NCBI GenBank assembly: GCA_018694835.1
Contig: JABHOG010000038.1
Coordinates: forward strand, 1-56,501
Direction of reading: 5' to 3'
DNA: 56,501 bases
Source of the DNA: Planctomycetota bacterium
GTDB taxonomy: Bacteria > Planctomycetota > UBA8108 > UBA1146
The number at the start of each line of letters is the position of its first letter. Positions within the stretch are counted from its first letter, which is position 1. The translations under genes and the position numbers were made by a program. Positions 1 through 8,053 of this stretch are shown here, one piece after another. The notes beneath the pieces were generated by a model, which was given only the letters and a program-made list of their open reading frames with translations, did not search any database and was not told the origin of the DNA.

Positions 1-210
1 CCAGAGATCAGCTGCCAGAGATCAGCTGCCAGAGATCAGCTGCCAGAGATCAGCTGCCAGAGATCAGCTGCCAGAGATCAGCTGCCAGAGATCAGCTGCC
101 AGAGATCAGCTGCCAGAGAACAGGTGCCAGAGAACAGGTGCCAGAGAACAGGTGCCAGAGAACAGGTGCCAGAGAACAGGTGCCAGAGAACAGGTGCCAG
201 AGAACAGGTG
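1..210. repeat. 14-bp tandem array, two unit types (8 + 7 copies)
   Basis: Eight perfect head-to-tail copies of ccagagatcagctg fill 1-112 and continue in the same phase into seven perfect copies of ccagagaacaggtg at 113-210. The two units differ at only two of 14 positions. The array starts at the window edge, so its true length is unknown. The period is not a multiple of three, so it is not a protein repeat. It lies on the 3' side of rplQ, the last gene of the ribosomal cluster. Confidence 0.97.
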
Positions 211-227
211 CTGGACCTGAACAACCT

Positions 228-283
228 GTTGAACTGAACGAGTTGAACTGAACGAGTTGAACTGAACGAGTTCTGCTGAACGA
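228..283. repeat. Second 14-bp tandem array next to rplQ
   Basis: Three perfect copies of gttgaactgaacga (228-269) are followed by a degenerate fourth copy (270-283) that ends 10 bases before the rplQ stop codon. The period is again 14 bp although the unit is different. It is separated from the first array by a 17-bp non-repeated spacer (211-227) that shares short words with both arrays. Seen directly in the sequence. Confidence 0.95.
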
Positions 284-293
284 GTGAAGGCGA

Positions 294-881
294 CTACTTG
301 GGCGTTTCTTCCGCTTCGTCACCCTCGGAAGCCTCTTCTGAAGAGGTCTCGCCGTCACCCGCTGCTTCCTCGGCGATTTCGGCCACCGGCTCGTCGGAGG
401 ACTCCGCAGAATCTTCAACGGCCGCTGCCGCCTCTGTGGAAGCTTCCTCTACCACGGCTGACTCGCTCGTGGAACTGCGAGAACGGCGGTCTCCTTCGGG
501 GTAGTCGTCATCCTCACGTACGTACCCGAGATAGGCCTGAACAGTGGCGTCTCCGAGACGAGGCTTCACCAGGCGCAACACTCGGGTGTATCCCCCCGGA
601 CGATCGCTGTAGTAGGGACCGATCTCATCGAAGAGCACCTGGACCACAGCACGGTCACCGATCAGCGACATCGCTCTTCGGATGTTATGAACCGTCTTGT
701 TGCGCGAAAGTGAGATCAACTTCTCAATCTTGGGCTGGATAAATTTTGCCTTGGTGCGAGTAGTCACAATGTGACCCTTGCCCTGCCATTCGATGACAAA
801 AGCACGCATCAAGTTCTTTGCGAGCGCCTTTCGGTGGCTGCTCGTCCGATTCAGTTTTTTTCCTGCTACGCGATGACGCAT
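294..881 (-). CDS. rplQ: Large ribosomal subunit protein bL17 with acidic C-terminal extension
   Basis: Residues 1-120 match the L17 family: the MRHRVAGKKLNR start, an SSHRKALAKNL segment and a VLFDEIGPYY-type middle. L17 lies near the exit of the 50S peptide tunnel. Residues from about 121 to 195 form an extra tail rich in Glu, Ala, Ser and Asp that most L17 proteins (about 115-130 aa) lack. It is the last gene of the alpha-type block after rpoA, about 30 nt behind it. No clear intrinsic terminator follows; the transcript would run into the 14-bp repeats. Confidence 0.96.
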   Translation of the reverse strand: MRHRVAGKKLNRTSSHRKALAKNLMRAFVIEWQGKGHIVTTRTKAKFIQPKIEKLISLSRNKTVHNIRRAMSLIGDRAVVQVLFDEIGPYYSDRPGGYTRVLRLVKPRLGDATVQAYLGYVREDDDYPEGDRRSRSSTSESAVVEEASTEAAAAVEDSAESSDEPVAEIAEEAAGDGETSSEEASEGDEAEETPK

Positions 882-912
882 CGAAATACTCCTGCAGCGG
901 GACCCTGGATGA

Positions 913-1902
913 CTATCCGGGGATCTGACCCAGTTCGAGATTGAGATCGACCAATTTCACCTTCAACTCTTCGAGTGAGGTCTGGCCAAAGTTGCGGATT
1001 CTCAGGAGATCATCCTCCCGCAGTCGAATCAGTTCTCTCAGCGTCGAGATGTTCATCGATTCGAGGCAGTTCGACGCCCTCACCGAGAGTTCCAGCTGGG
1101 AGAGTGGCATATCGAGTAACTGCCTCGTCTCATCGTCTTCAGTCTGAGGAAGTTCGATGTCTGGAATCCTCGGCTGGAGGACTTCCGATCCAAGTTCAAA
1201 ATACTTGACCACTGGAGTGAGATGCTTGCGCAATATCTTTCCAGATTCGACCAGCACACTGTCAGGGTCGACGGTCCCGTTGGTCCAGATTTCCAGGAGC
1301 AACTTGTCGTAGTTGGTCAACTGTCCGACACGAGTCGCCTCGACCCGGTAACGAACTCGGTGAACCGGCGAAAAAGTCGAATCCAACCAGATCAGACCGA
1401 TGTCTTTCTGGTCTCCCGAATTTCCTGACGCAGTCGTGTATCCCCGCCCGATCCGAGCCTTCAGTACCGCCGAGAATTCGACGTCCTGGGTCAGCGTCGC
1501 AATGATCTGGTCGGGGTTGTGAATCACAACACCTTCGCCATGTTCGATGTCTCCAGCCGTGATTGCTCCGGCTCCGGACTTTCGAATCGTCATCTCCGCT
1601 TCCTGGACCCCACGCAGTTCCACCAGGACCTGCTTGAGATTGAGAACCACATGAGAGATGTCCTCAAGGACTCCCTCCTTGGTGGCAAACTCATGGTCCA
1701 CACCTTTGATCTGTGCTTGCACAAGAGCCGCACCTTCGATCGATGAGAGGAGGACTCTCCGTAGGCTATTTCCTACGGTATGTCCAAAACCTCTCTCGAA
1801 GGGCTCGATGATGAACTTCCCGTAACTGGAAGAACTCGACTCTTGCTCGCACTCGACCCGGTTCGGCAGTTCGAATTCTCGCCAACGAACTCGCATCGAC
1901 AT
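913..1902 (-). CDS. rpoA: DNA-directed RNA polymerase alpha subunit
   Basis: 329 aa, normal length. The N-terminal assembly domain is recognised by FERGFGHTVGNSLRRVLLSS (about residues 36-55). The C-terminal domain, which binds UP elements and activators, is recognised by the LSVRASNCLESMNISTLREL region with a following RNFGQTSLEELK helix-hairpin-helix. It sits between rpsD and rplQ, the usual alpha-operon order. A GGGAG ribosome binding site precedes the first ATG; a second in-frame ATG two codons later is an alternative start. Confidence 0.98.
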   Translation of the reverse strand: MSMRVRWREFELPNRVECEQESSSSSYGKFIIEPFERGFGHTVGNSLRRVLLSSIEGAALVQAQIKGVDHEFATKEGVLEDISHVVLNLKQVLVELRGVQEAEMTIRKSGAGAITAGDIEHGEGVVIHNPDQIIATLTQDVEFSAVLKARIGRGYTTASGNSGDQKDIGLIWLDSTFSPVHRVRYRVEATRVGQLTNYDKLLLEIWTNGTVDPDSVLVESGKILRKHLTPVVKYFELGSEVLQPRIPDIELPQTEDDETRQLLDMPLSQLELSVRASNCLESMNISTLRELIRLREDDLLRIRNFGQTSLEELKVKLVDLNLELGQIPG

Positions 1903-1981
1903 GGGTTGGGCTCCCTTCTCGCGGCAGCGGGGAAATCACCCCGCACCACAAGGACTCTTGAATCTAAAAAAAATCACTCCC

Positions 1982-2608
1982 CTAGCGGGAACTGAACTCG
2001 ACGATGTAGGCCTCCTGAATCGGAATCGCTACATCCTCGCGTGCGGGGGACCTGGTCACCGTCCCCTTCAACTCCTTGGCATCGAGTGTCAACCATTCCG
2101 GAACGGACCGGCCTTGCTGACCCTCAATTCTCTCTCTTGCCAGAGACTCGCTCTTTTTGTGTGCCTTGGGCGAGATCACATCCCCCACCTTGACCAGGTG
2201 TGAGGAGATATCCAGTTTTCTCCCATTCACGGTAATGTGACCGTGGGCAACAAACTGACGAGCCTGACTCCGACTCTCCGCAAAACCGAGCTGGAACACG
2301 GCATTATCAAGTCTTCGTTCCAACAAGATCAGTAGGTTTGCACCCGTGTCCCCGCGCAAGCGGTTCGCCTCGGCAAAGTACTTCCTGAACTGTCTTTCCA
2401 GCACACCATAGATCCGCTTCGCTTTCTGCTTCTCGCGCAAACGAATGCCGTATTCAGATGGACGTCCTCGGCGGAAGCCATGCATGCCAGGTGGATATCC
2501 ACGCTTGGCGATGGCGCATTTCGCAGTGTGACAGCGTGCCCCCTTGAGGTACAGGCGATCACCGTCTCGCCGACAGAGTCTACATTTAGGTCCGAGGATA
2601 CGTGCCAT
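1982..2608 (-). CDS. rpsD: Small ribosomal subunit protein uS4
   Basis: 208 aa, standard length. S4 nucleates 30S assembly by binding 16S rRNA and in many bacteria represses its own operon. The N-terminus has the zinc-binding form with Cys at about 9, 12, 26 and 31 (CRLCRRD, then CHTAKC). The S4 RNA-binding domain (LDNAVFQLGFAESRSQARQF) follows. It lies between rpsK and rpoA. Confidence 0.98.
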   Translation of the reverse strand: MARILGPKCRLCRRDGDRLYLKGARCHTAKCAIAKRGYPPGMHGFRRGRPSEYGIRLREKQKAKRIYGVLERQFRKYFAEANRLRGDTGANLLILLERRLDNAVFQLGFAESRSQARQFVAHGHITVNGRKLDISSHLVKVGDVISPKAHKKSESLARERIEGQQGRSVPEWLTLDAKELKGTVTRSPAREDVAIPIQEAYIVEFSSR

Positions 2609-2622
2609 GCTATTTCTTCTCC

Positions 2623-3003
2623 TCAGACTCTGCGCTTCTTGCGCGGTCTACATCCATTATGCGGAAGTGGGGTGACATCCTCGATGGCGAGGATCTCTAA
2701 CCCGCTCGACTGGATCGCGCGGATCGCCGATTCGCGTCCGGTTCCAGGTCCCTTGACCCTGAGGTCCACCTGGGTGATTCCCATCTTCTTGGCGGCTGCT
2801 GCGCAGTTTTCGGCAGCCCTCTGGGCAGCAAAGGGGGTCGATTTACGACTCCCCTTGTACCCCACCGTTCCACCGCTTTGACTCATCAAAGCGTTACCCT
2901 CTGCATCCGAGAGGGAAATCACGGTGTTATTGAAGGTCGATTTAATGTGTACAATCCCACGGGAAATGTTCCGCCGGACTTTCTTCTTCGCTGCCTTCGC
3001 CAA
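2623..3003 (-). CDS. rpsK: Small ribosomal subunit protein uS11
   Basis: 126 aa, normal length. S11 forms part of the 30S platform near the E site. Family motifs are [18 protein letters not shown] near the N-terminus, [15 protein letters not shown] in the centre, and the C-terminal [17 protein letters not shown], which is almost invariant. It lies between rpsM and rpsD with short spacers (24 and 14 nt). Confidence 0.98.
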   Translation of the reverse strand: MAKAAKKKVRRNISRGIVHIKSTFNNTVISLSDAEGNALMSQSGGTVGYKGSRKSTPFAAQRAAENCAAAAKKMGITQVDLRVKGPGTGRESAIRAIQSSGLEILAIEDVTPLPHNGCRPRKKRRV

Positions 3004-3027
3004 TTCACTGTCTCCGATTCGAGGTGG

Positions 3028-3396
3028 TTACTTTTTCTTCTTCGCCACGGTACGAGCGGGCCCTTTACGGGTCCTCGCATTGTTTCGAGTATTCTGACCA
3101 CGAACCGGTAAACCCCGGCGATGGCGAATTCCTCGGTAACACGCAATTTCTTTCAGTCGAGCGATGTTCTGCTGAACCTGTCGACGCAACTGCCCCTCGA
3201 CGACATAGGAATCCTGGATCACCGTGGTGATGCGACTCACTTCATCTTCACTGAGATCTCTCGACTTGATCTCCGGCGCAATGCCGGCAGCCGCACAGAT
3301 CTCCATGGCAATCTTGTCCCCGATTCCGTAGAGATAAGTTAACGCCACATGGACGCGCTTATTCGGCGGAATGTCGACACCCTGAATTCTTGGCAT
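3028..3396 (-). CDS. rpsM: Small ribosomal subunit protein uS13
   Basis: 122 aa, usual length. S13 sits in the 30S head and contacts the P-site tRNA and the 50S bridge. Seen: [20 protein letters not shown] start, a YGIG helix-hairpin-helix, the [16 protein letters not shown] motif and a Lys-rich end (VAKKKK). It follows rpmJ, in the order typical of an alpha operon. Confidence 0.98.
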   Translation of the reverse strand: MPRIQGVDIPPNKRVHVALTYLYGIGDKIAMEICAAAGIAPEIKSRDLSEDEVSRITTVIQDSYVVEGQLRRQVQQNIARLKEIACYRGIRHRRGLPVRGQNTRNNARTRKGPARTVAKKKK

Positions 3397-3464
3397 ACTA
3401 CGACCCGATCTTACTACTTCATGTCCACTCGGCGGCTGATCTTAGCCGCACCCAGATGGACGAT

Positions 3465-3581
3465 TTATTTTCCTTGTCTCTGCTTGTGACGAGGGTTCAA
3501 ACAGATGATTCGTAAAACTCCCTTTCTGCGGATCAACTTGCAGTTTTCGCAGATCCGTTTGACGGAAGCTCTTACCTTCAT
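3465..3581 (-). CDS. rpmJ: Large ribosomal subunit protein bL36 (zinc-binding form)
   Basis: A 38-codon frame (ATG at 3581, stop at 3465-3467) starts [17 protein letters not shown] and ends RHKQRQGK, an unmistakable L36. The zinc ligands are present (CENC, a later Cys and a His near the end), so this is the C+ form. L36 stabilises 23S rRNA at the base of the L7/L12 stalk. Its position between map and rpsM is standard, but infA, usually beside it, is missing. Confidence 0.95.
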   Translation of the reverse strand: MKVRASVKRICENCKLIRRKGVLRIICLNPRHKQRQGK

Positions 3582-3956
3582 CGTGTTCCCTCTCTCTCGC
3601 TACGCGGAAGAACATCTTCATGACTCCTCTCGAGGAGCCTCCGACATTCGCCACAACCTGCACGACCGGATGCAGACACCTGGTTTCTTCTCGATTCGTA
3701 TCTCCACGAATCGTATGTCTGCCACTGAACTCTCTGCCACTCCTCAACCAACGCACCGGAAAGAAGAGCTGGCTGACCGTTCACAGACGGATCCTAGTAC
3801 CGATTCCGCACGGAACCGGAATGAAACAACCCGTCCTCCCTGGTCAAGGGGAAGCGAGGAATATACTGACAGGAGCCGTCAACCGTCAAGTCGCATCCCA
3901 TTAATTCCACTATATTTCTGACAATTTCGTGAGGGATCCGGGCAGACCTGGAAGGA
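3582..3956 (-). other. Gene-free gap between map and rpmJ; infA absent
   Basis: 375 nt without a convincing gene. In many bacteria infA (IF-1, about 72 aa) sits here; none of the three minus-strand frames shows an IF-1-like protein (no G-T-V-x-E...N-G...I-S-G-K-M pattern). The gap holds a promoter-like site (see 3860-3889) and would give rpmJ an untranslated leader of about 270 nt. Confidence 0.75.
3860..3889 (-). promoter_or_regulatory. Sigma70-type promoter upstream of rpmJ
   Basis: On the minus strand a TTGACG -35 element (3884-3889) and a TATATT -10 element (3860-3865) are separated by 18 bp. A second TTGACG overlaps at 3877-3882. Transcription would begin near 3853 and cover rpmJ-rpsM-rpsK-rpsD-rpoA-rplQ. 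Assigned by consensus match only. Confidence 0.55.
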
Positions 3957-4754
3957 TTATTGGCCAGGAGTCCCTGGAATCGGCGGCCAGGCCTCCCCAG
4001 GCGCCAGTGTGAGGACCCTGGGGCCATCTTCCGTCACTGCGACGGTATGCTCGCAGTGTGCGGAGACCTCCGAATCTGCGGTCACCACGGTCCAGCCGTC
4101 ATCGAGGGTGTAGACCTCTCCTGTTCCGCCATTGACCATCGGCTCGATGGCCAGGACCAATCCGGGGCGAAGTTCTAAATCGTTCTGCTTGAGGCTCCTG
4201 TTGACGAAATTCGGTACCTGGGGCTCCTCGTGCATTTCTCGACCAATGCCGTGTCCCACATACTTCTCCACCAGGCCCAGTTTTGCATCTCGAATCCTGG
4301 TTTCAATCTCCTGAACCAATTTGACCAGGGTGTTACCCGGGATGGCAGCGGCGATCCCAGCCGCCAGTGCTTCCCGACACACCTTCAGCGTCCGGATCGA
4401 AGAACTGGACCCCTCACCGATCAGAAAGGAACGTGCCGAATCTCCGCAGAAGCCCTCTGCCCCGATTCCGATATCGATGGAGACCAGATCTCCATCCTGC
4501 AACTTTCTCGGGCCAGGAATCCCATGGACTACTTGCTCATTGACCGAGATGCAGGAATGGGCGGGAAATCCGTGATAACCAAGGAATAGCGGCTTGCCAC
4601 CCAGATCGTGAACGCTATCGCGAACCGCTTCATCGATCTCGATGGTCGGGGTGCCAGGGACAATCAGCGGCTGAATCGCCTGGAATGTGAGGGCGACCAT
4701 CTCACCGGCGACCGCCATACGATCGATTTCTCGCGGTGATTTGAGCTGAATCAC
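3957..4754 (-). CDS. map: Methionine aminopeptidase, type I
   Basis: 265 aa. Removes the initiator Met from nascent proteins. The five metal ligands are visible in order: two Asp in DIGIGAEGFCGDSARSF, His in GHGIGREMHEEP, Glu in LAIEPMV and Glu in CEHTVAVTEDG. The start is a GTG at 4754 whose last bases overlap the adk stop (GTGA), indicating translational coupling. The adk-map order after secY is the common spc-operon end. Confidence 0.97.
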   Translation of the reverse strand: MIQLKSPREIDRMAVAGEMVALTFQAIQPLIVPGTPTIEIDEAVRDSVHDLGGKPLFLGYHGFPAHSCISVNEQVVHGIPGPRKLQDGDLVSIDIGIGAEGFCGDSARSFLIGEGSSSSIRTLKVCREALAAGIAAAIPGNTLVKLVQEIETRIRDAKLGLVEKYVGHGIGREMHEEPQVPNFVNRSLKQNDLELRPGLVLAIEPMVNGGTGEVYTLDDGWTVVTADSEVSAHCEHTVAVTEDGPRVLTLAPGEAWPPIPGTPGQ

Positions 4755-5404
4755 TTGGGAAGCCCCAGAGCCCCTTGCAAATCGACTCCGACCTGATCGA
4801 TCGGCTGGCCACCGTCGACCACGATCAAACGGCTCTGGGAGCGGAAGTGCTCGACCAGAGGACCGGTCTCTCGCTGGTAAACATCGAGCCTCTTGAGGAT
4901 GGCATCCTCGGCATCGTCGCTGCGCTGGTAGATCTCACATTCCCCACCCTGACTGCAGTGACTCTGCAATGGAGGAGGTGCAAACTCGATATGAAAGGTA
5001 GTTCCGCACTTGCGGCAAACACGGCGACCGGCGAGACGACGAACCAGTTCTGCCGAGTCGCACTCGAAGAAGACCACATGATCGAGGGTCAACTGGAGTG
5101 TCGAGAGCAAGCCATCAAGGGCCGCGCCCTGCTGCAGATTTCGAGGGTATCCGTCGAGCAACCAGCCGCTAGCGGCGTCCTGTTCGGAGAAGCGATCTTC
5201 CACCAGTTTCAGGACCACGGCATCCGGGACCAGGTCGCCGGCATCCATGAACTTCTTCGCTTCGAGTCCGGTCGTGGTTCCACGTCCCAGTGCATCTCGA
5301 AGGATGGCACCGGTCGAGATGTGAGGGATCTCCAGTTGCAGGGCTAGACCCTCTGCCTGGGTACCTTTTCCCACGCCCGGTGGCCCGAGGAAGACAAGCC
5401 GCAT
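4751..5404 (-). CDS. adk: Adenylate kinase with zinc-type lid
   Basis: 217 aa from the ATG at 5404 (MRLVFLGPPGVGKGTQ). Interconverts ATP + AMP and 2 ADP. The P-loop is GPPGVGKGT (residues 7-15); the AMP-binding segment is STGAILRDA and the DGYPRN motif is intact. The lid carries CRKC and later CSQGGEC, so four Cys are present, but the second pair is spaced C-x5-C rather than the usual C-x2-C. An in-frame start 18 codons upstream would overlap secY and lacks similarity to the family. Confidence 0.95.
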   Translation of the reverse strand: MRLVFLGPPGVGKGTQAEGLALQLEIPHISTGAILRDALGRGTTTGLEAKKFMDAGDLVPDAVVLKLVEDRFSEQDAASGWLLDGYPRNLQQGAALDGLLSTLQLTLDHVVFFECDSAELVRRLAGRRVCRKCGTTFHIEFAPPPLQSHCSQGGECEIYQRSDDAEDAILKRLDVYQRETGPLVEHFRSQSRLIVVDGGQPIDQVGVDLQGALGLPK

Positions 5405-5408
5405 CGGG

Positions 5409-6761
5409 TTATCTATCCCTCGAGGCGGCTCCCGACCGTCCTTTACGAGGAGCGACAAATCCCTCGTACTGGCGGGCGAGTAGTTGCGCTTCGATCTTGT
5501 CTACCAGATCCAGTGCAACACCCACCACGATGAGGATGGCAGTTCCGCCCATCATCTGTGTGACCGAACTTGCTCCCGTGCCACCGAGACTGAGTAACTG
5601 CGGAATCAATGCGATCACCGCCAGGAATACAGCTCCGGCCAGCGTGATGCGAGCGAAGACTTGTTGCAGGTACTCGGCAGTTTTTCGGCCGGGTCGGATC
5701 CCGGGGACGAAGGAACCATGTTCCTTCATGTTGTCGGCGATCTCGACCGGGTTGTAGTAGAGAGATGTCCAGAAATAGGTGAAGAAACCGATCATCCCGA
5801 CATACAACATCAGGTACCAGAAGGTCCCCGCCTGTAGCAATGCTGCGAACGCCTCGGCACCAGGAATCATCGCCAGGCCAAGACTCGGCACCATCAGCAA
5901 TGACTGGGCGAAGATGATGGGCAGCACACCAGCACTGTTGACCCGGATCGGCATGTAATGCCGCTGACTTCCGGCCCCTTTGACAGTTCTTGCGTTCTGA
6001 ATCGGGATCCGTCTTTGTCCCTTGGTGATGTAAACCACTGCAGCGACGATGGCAAAGAAGAGTCCGAGTAGTGACGCGATTTTCAAGACATAGAAGGGTT
6101 TCTCATCCACACCCAGCAGTTTCCACGTAGCACTGAACTGCGGGATCGAACTGGGAAGGTAAGAAACGATACCCGCCATGATCATCAGCGAGATTCCATT
6201 CCCGATACCATTCTCGGTGATCTTTTCGCCGAGCCACATCAGGAACAAGGTGCCACAGGTCAACACCATCACTTGCAGTACACCGAGTACAAATCCACCC
6301 TCGGAGACCGCAACCCCATTACCAAGGAAATCGGGGCTGTTGATCGCAGTATGGACCAGGATTCCCTGCAATAGGCAGAACAGTACCGTCGAGTAACGAG
6401 TCCAGCGGGCGATGACCTTGCGGCCCGATTCGCCCTCCTTCTGCAACTCTTCGAGACGAGGGAACACCTTGGTCATCAAGGAGAAGATGATGGAAGCACT
6501 GATGTACGGCATGATTCCAAGGGAAAACACAGTCGCATTCCGGAGATTGCCCCCGGTCAACATACTGGTCATTCCGATGAACTGGAGGATTCCACCACCA
6601 GAATCGGGGCCATCCGCCAATGCATCCTGAATGACGTCTACCCGAATACCAGGCAGGTAGATCCAGAAACCGATCCGGTAGATCGCCAGCGCCATCAGGG
6701 TAAAAGCTACCCTGCGTCTGAGATCTGGAATCGCAATGATGTTCGCTATCGCCTTGAACAT
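5409..6761 (-). CDS. secY: Protein translocase subunit SecY
   Basis: 450 aa with about ten hydrophobic membrane segments. SecY is the pore of the SecYEG protein-export channel. Family signatures include GIMPYISASIIFSLM (second membrane segment), the GNGISLMIMAGIV segment and the PTRTVKG-like cytoplasmic loop (NARTVKGAGSQRHYMPIRVN). The C-terminus reaches adk with a 4-nt gap. Its partner SecE lies at 31.7-32.1 kb. Confidence 0.97.
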   Translation of the reverse strand: MFKAIANIIAIPDLRRRVAFTLMALAIYRIGFWIYLPGIRVDVIQDALADGPDSGGGILQFIGMTSMLTGGNLRNATVFSLGIMPYISASIIFSLMTKVFPRLEELQKEGESGRKVIARWTRYSTVLFCLLQGILVHTAINSPDFLGNGVAVSEGGFVLGVLQVMVLTCGTLFLMWLGEKITENGIGNGISLMIMAGIVSYLPSSIPQFSATWKLLGVDEKPFYVLKIASLLGLFFAIVAAVVYITKGQRRIPIQNARTVKGAGSQRHYMPIRVNSAGVLPIIFAQSLLMVPSLGLAMIPGAEAFAALLQAGTFWYLMLYVGMIGFFTYFWTSLYYNPVEIADNMKEHGSFVPGIRPGRKTAEYLQQVFARITLAGAVFLAVIALIPQLLSLGGTGASSVTQMMGGTAILIVVGVALDLVDKIEAQLLARQYEGFVAPRKGRSGAASRDR

Positions 6762-6770
6762 GAAGCTCCC

Positions 6771-7217
6771 CTAGACAGTTTTGGCTTCCCCGCCGTTGCT
6801 CTCGATCTGCTCACGGGCACTATTGCTGAATTTAGCCGCCTCTACGACCAGCTTGAGATCCAGTTTACCCGATCCCAATACTTTGAGACGGGAGTGACGC
6901 TTTTTCACCAGGCCATGAGTGGCCAGGTATTCCAGATTCACCACCGCGACATCTCCAGTGACCTGGTTCAGATCTCCCACGTTGATGATGTCATAGGAGA
7001 CACGAAAACGGACATTACTGAAACCCCGCTTTGGCAGACGCTGGAAAAGGGGAGTCTGGCCCCCCTCGAATCCGCGCTTACGTTTCCAACCAGAGCGGGA
7101 CTTGGCACCGTTCATGCCTCGACCAGCGGTTTTTCCACCACCGGCAGCATGACCACGTCCCACACGCTTTCGGCTCTTGTACTTACCGGCCCTTTTGTTC
7201 AAGTCATTGAGGTTCAT
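6771..7217 (-). CDS. rplO: Large ribosomal subunit protein uL15
   Basis: 148 aa, normal length. An early assembly protein of the 50S subunit. Recognised by the MNLNDLN start, the GRGHAAGGGKTAGRGMNGAK loop and the RLPKRGFSN motif. It overlaps the end of rpsE by four nucleotides (ATGA). rpmD (L30), commonly placed between the two, is therefore absent. Confidence 0.97.
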   Translation of the reverse strand: MNLNDLNKRAGKYKSRKRVGRGHAAGGGKTAGRGMNGAKSRSGWKRKRGFEGGQTPLFQRLPKRGFSNVRFRVSYDIINVGDLNQVTGDVAVVNLEYLATHGLVKKRHSRLKVLGSGKLDLKLVVEAAKFSNSAREQIESNGGEAKTV

Positions 7218-8050
7218 GCGAGTGTCACTCCCCTCAGTTTCTCCACCTGCTCGTTGGTACGCATGCGCAGGAGCCCCTCCAGGGTCGCCTTGACCACATT
7301 CAGGGGATTGTTGCTACCGTACTGTTTGGTCAGGACATCCTGAACCCCGACACATTCGAGCACGGCACGGGCCGATGCTCCGGCGATCACGCCAGTTCCA
7401 GGTGAAGCGGGCACCATCTTCATGCGAGCGGTACCTGCGGCACCCAGCACCTCATGACAGATGGTCGTTCCCTTGAGGGGAATCTTGTGCATCTTGGCGC
7501 GCGCATCCTTGAACGCTTTCTCGAGCGCTCCCTGAACTTCCTTGGCTTTGCCGAATCCAACGCCAACGGTGCCCTTCTTGTCCCCGAGTACCACGAGGGC
7601 ACTGAAGGACATACGACGACCACCTTTGACCGTTGCAGCGACTCGATTGATCTTGACGACCTTTTCCTCGTAGCGTGGGCCATCGTCTTCACGACCACCG
7701 CGGCCACCACCACGGCCACCGCCGCGACCACCACGACCGCCACGGCCACCGCCGCCGGCTCCACGACCGCCACCGGCACCGCCACCACGACCGCCACCGG
7801 CACCGCCGCCACGACCGCCACCGGCACCGCCGCCACGACCGCCGCCGCCACCGGCACCACGACCGCCACCGCCGCCACCTCGTCCAGCACCACCGGCAAA
7901 TCCGCCGCCGCCACTACTGGCTCTCGCGGGTTCTGGGGCTGCTGGCGGAGCGGCGTTCGCGGGCGCAGATTCTGCAGGAGCGGAACTAGCCGCTGCTGGG
8001 GTCGCTGCTGGGGTCGCCGGATCCTCAGTTTTCTTTTCTTCTTCGGACAT
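7214..8050 (-). CDS. rpsE: Small ribosomal subunit protein uS5 with RGG-rich N-terminal domain
   Basis: 278 aa, about 110 longer than typical S5. Residues from about 128 on form a normal S5: VVKINRVAATVKGGRRMSFS, then GVGFGKAKEV and GTGVIAGASARAV. S5 sits at the 30S mRNA entry and affects decoding fidelity. Residues 1-46 are Ala/Pro/Glu-rich. Residues 47-120 are almost only Gly with 12 Arg, spaced every eight residues between 64 and 96, then as RGG repeats. Such RGG tracts bind RNA in other proteins; the role here is inference. The frame continues without a break into the S5 core and the initiating ATG follows rplR by 3 nt, so the extension is probably translated. Confidence 0.95.
   Translation of the reverse strand: MSEEEKKTEDPATPAATPAAASSAPAESAPANAAPPAAPEPARASSGGGGFAGGAGRGGGGGGRGAGGGGGRGGGAGGGRGGGAGGGRGGGAGGGRGAGGGGRGGRGGRGGGRGGGRGGREDDGPRYEEKVVKINRVAATVKGGRRMSFSALVVLGDKKGTVGVGFGKAKEVQGALEKAFKDARAKMHKIPLKGTTICHEVLGAAGTARMKMVPASPGTGVIAGASARAVLECVGVQDVLTKQYGSNNPLNVVKATLEGLLRMRTNEQVEKLRGVTLA
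7691..7912 (-). repeat. GC-rich coding repeat for the S5 RGG domain
   Basis: About 220 bp of near-pure Gly/Arg codons. A 24-bp unit encoding RGGGAGGG is repeated about four times and is followed by shorter 9- to 12-bp RGG units. Being a multiple of three, unit gain or loss would keep the frame. The low complexity also opens long spurious frames on both strands here. Confidence 0.93.
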
Positions 8051-8053
8051 ACC

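Noticed and set aside
1..283. CRISPR array or repeat protein from the 14-bp repeats
   Set aside because: There are no spacers between units and the period is not divisible by three, so neither a CRISPR array nor a coding repeat is supported.
92..418. 108-codon minus-strand frame over the repeats
   Set aside because: It runs from inside rplQ in the wrong frame into the 14-bp array and is an effect of low complexity.
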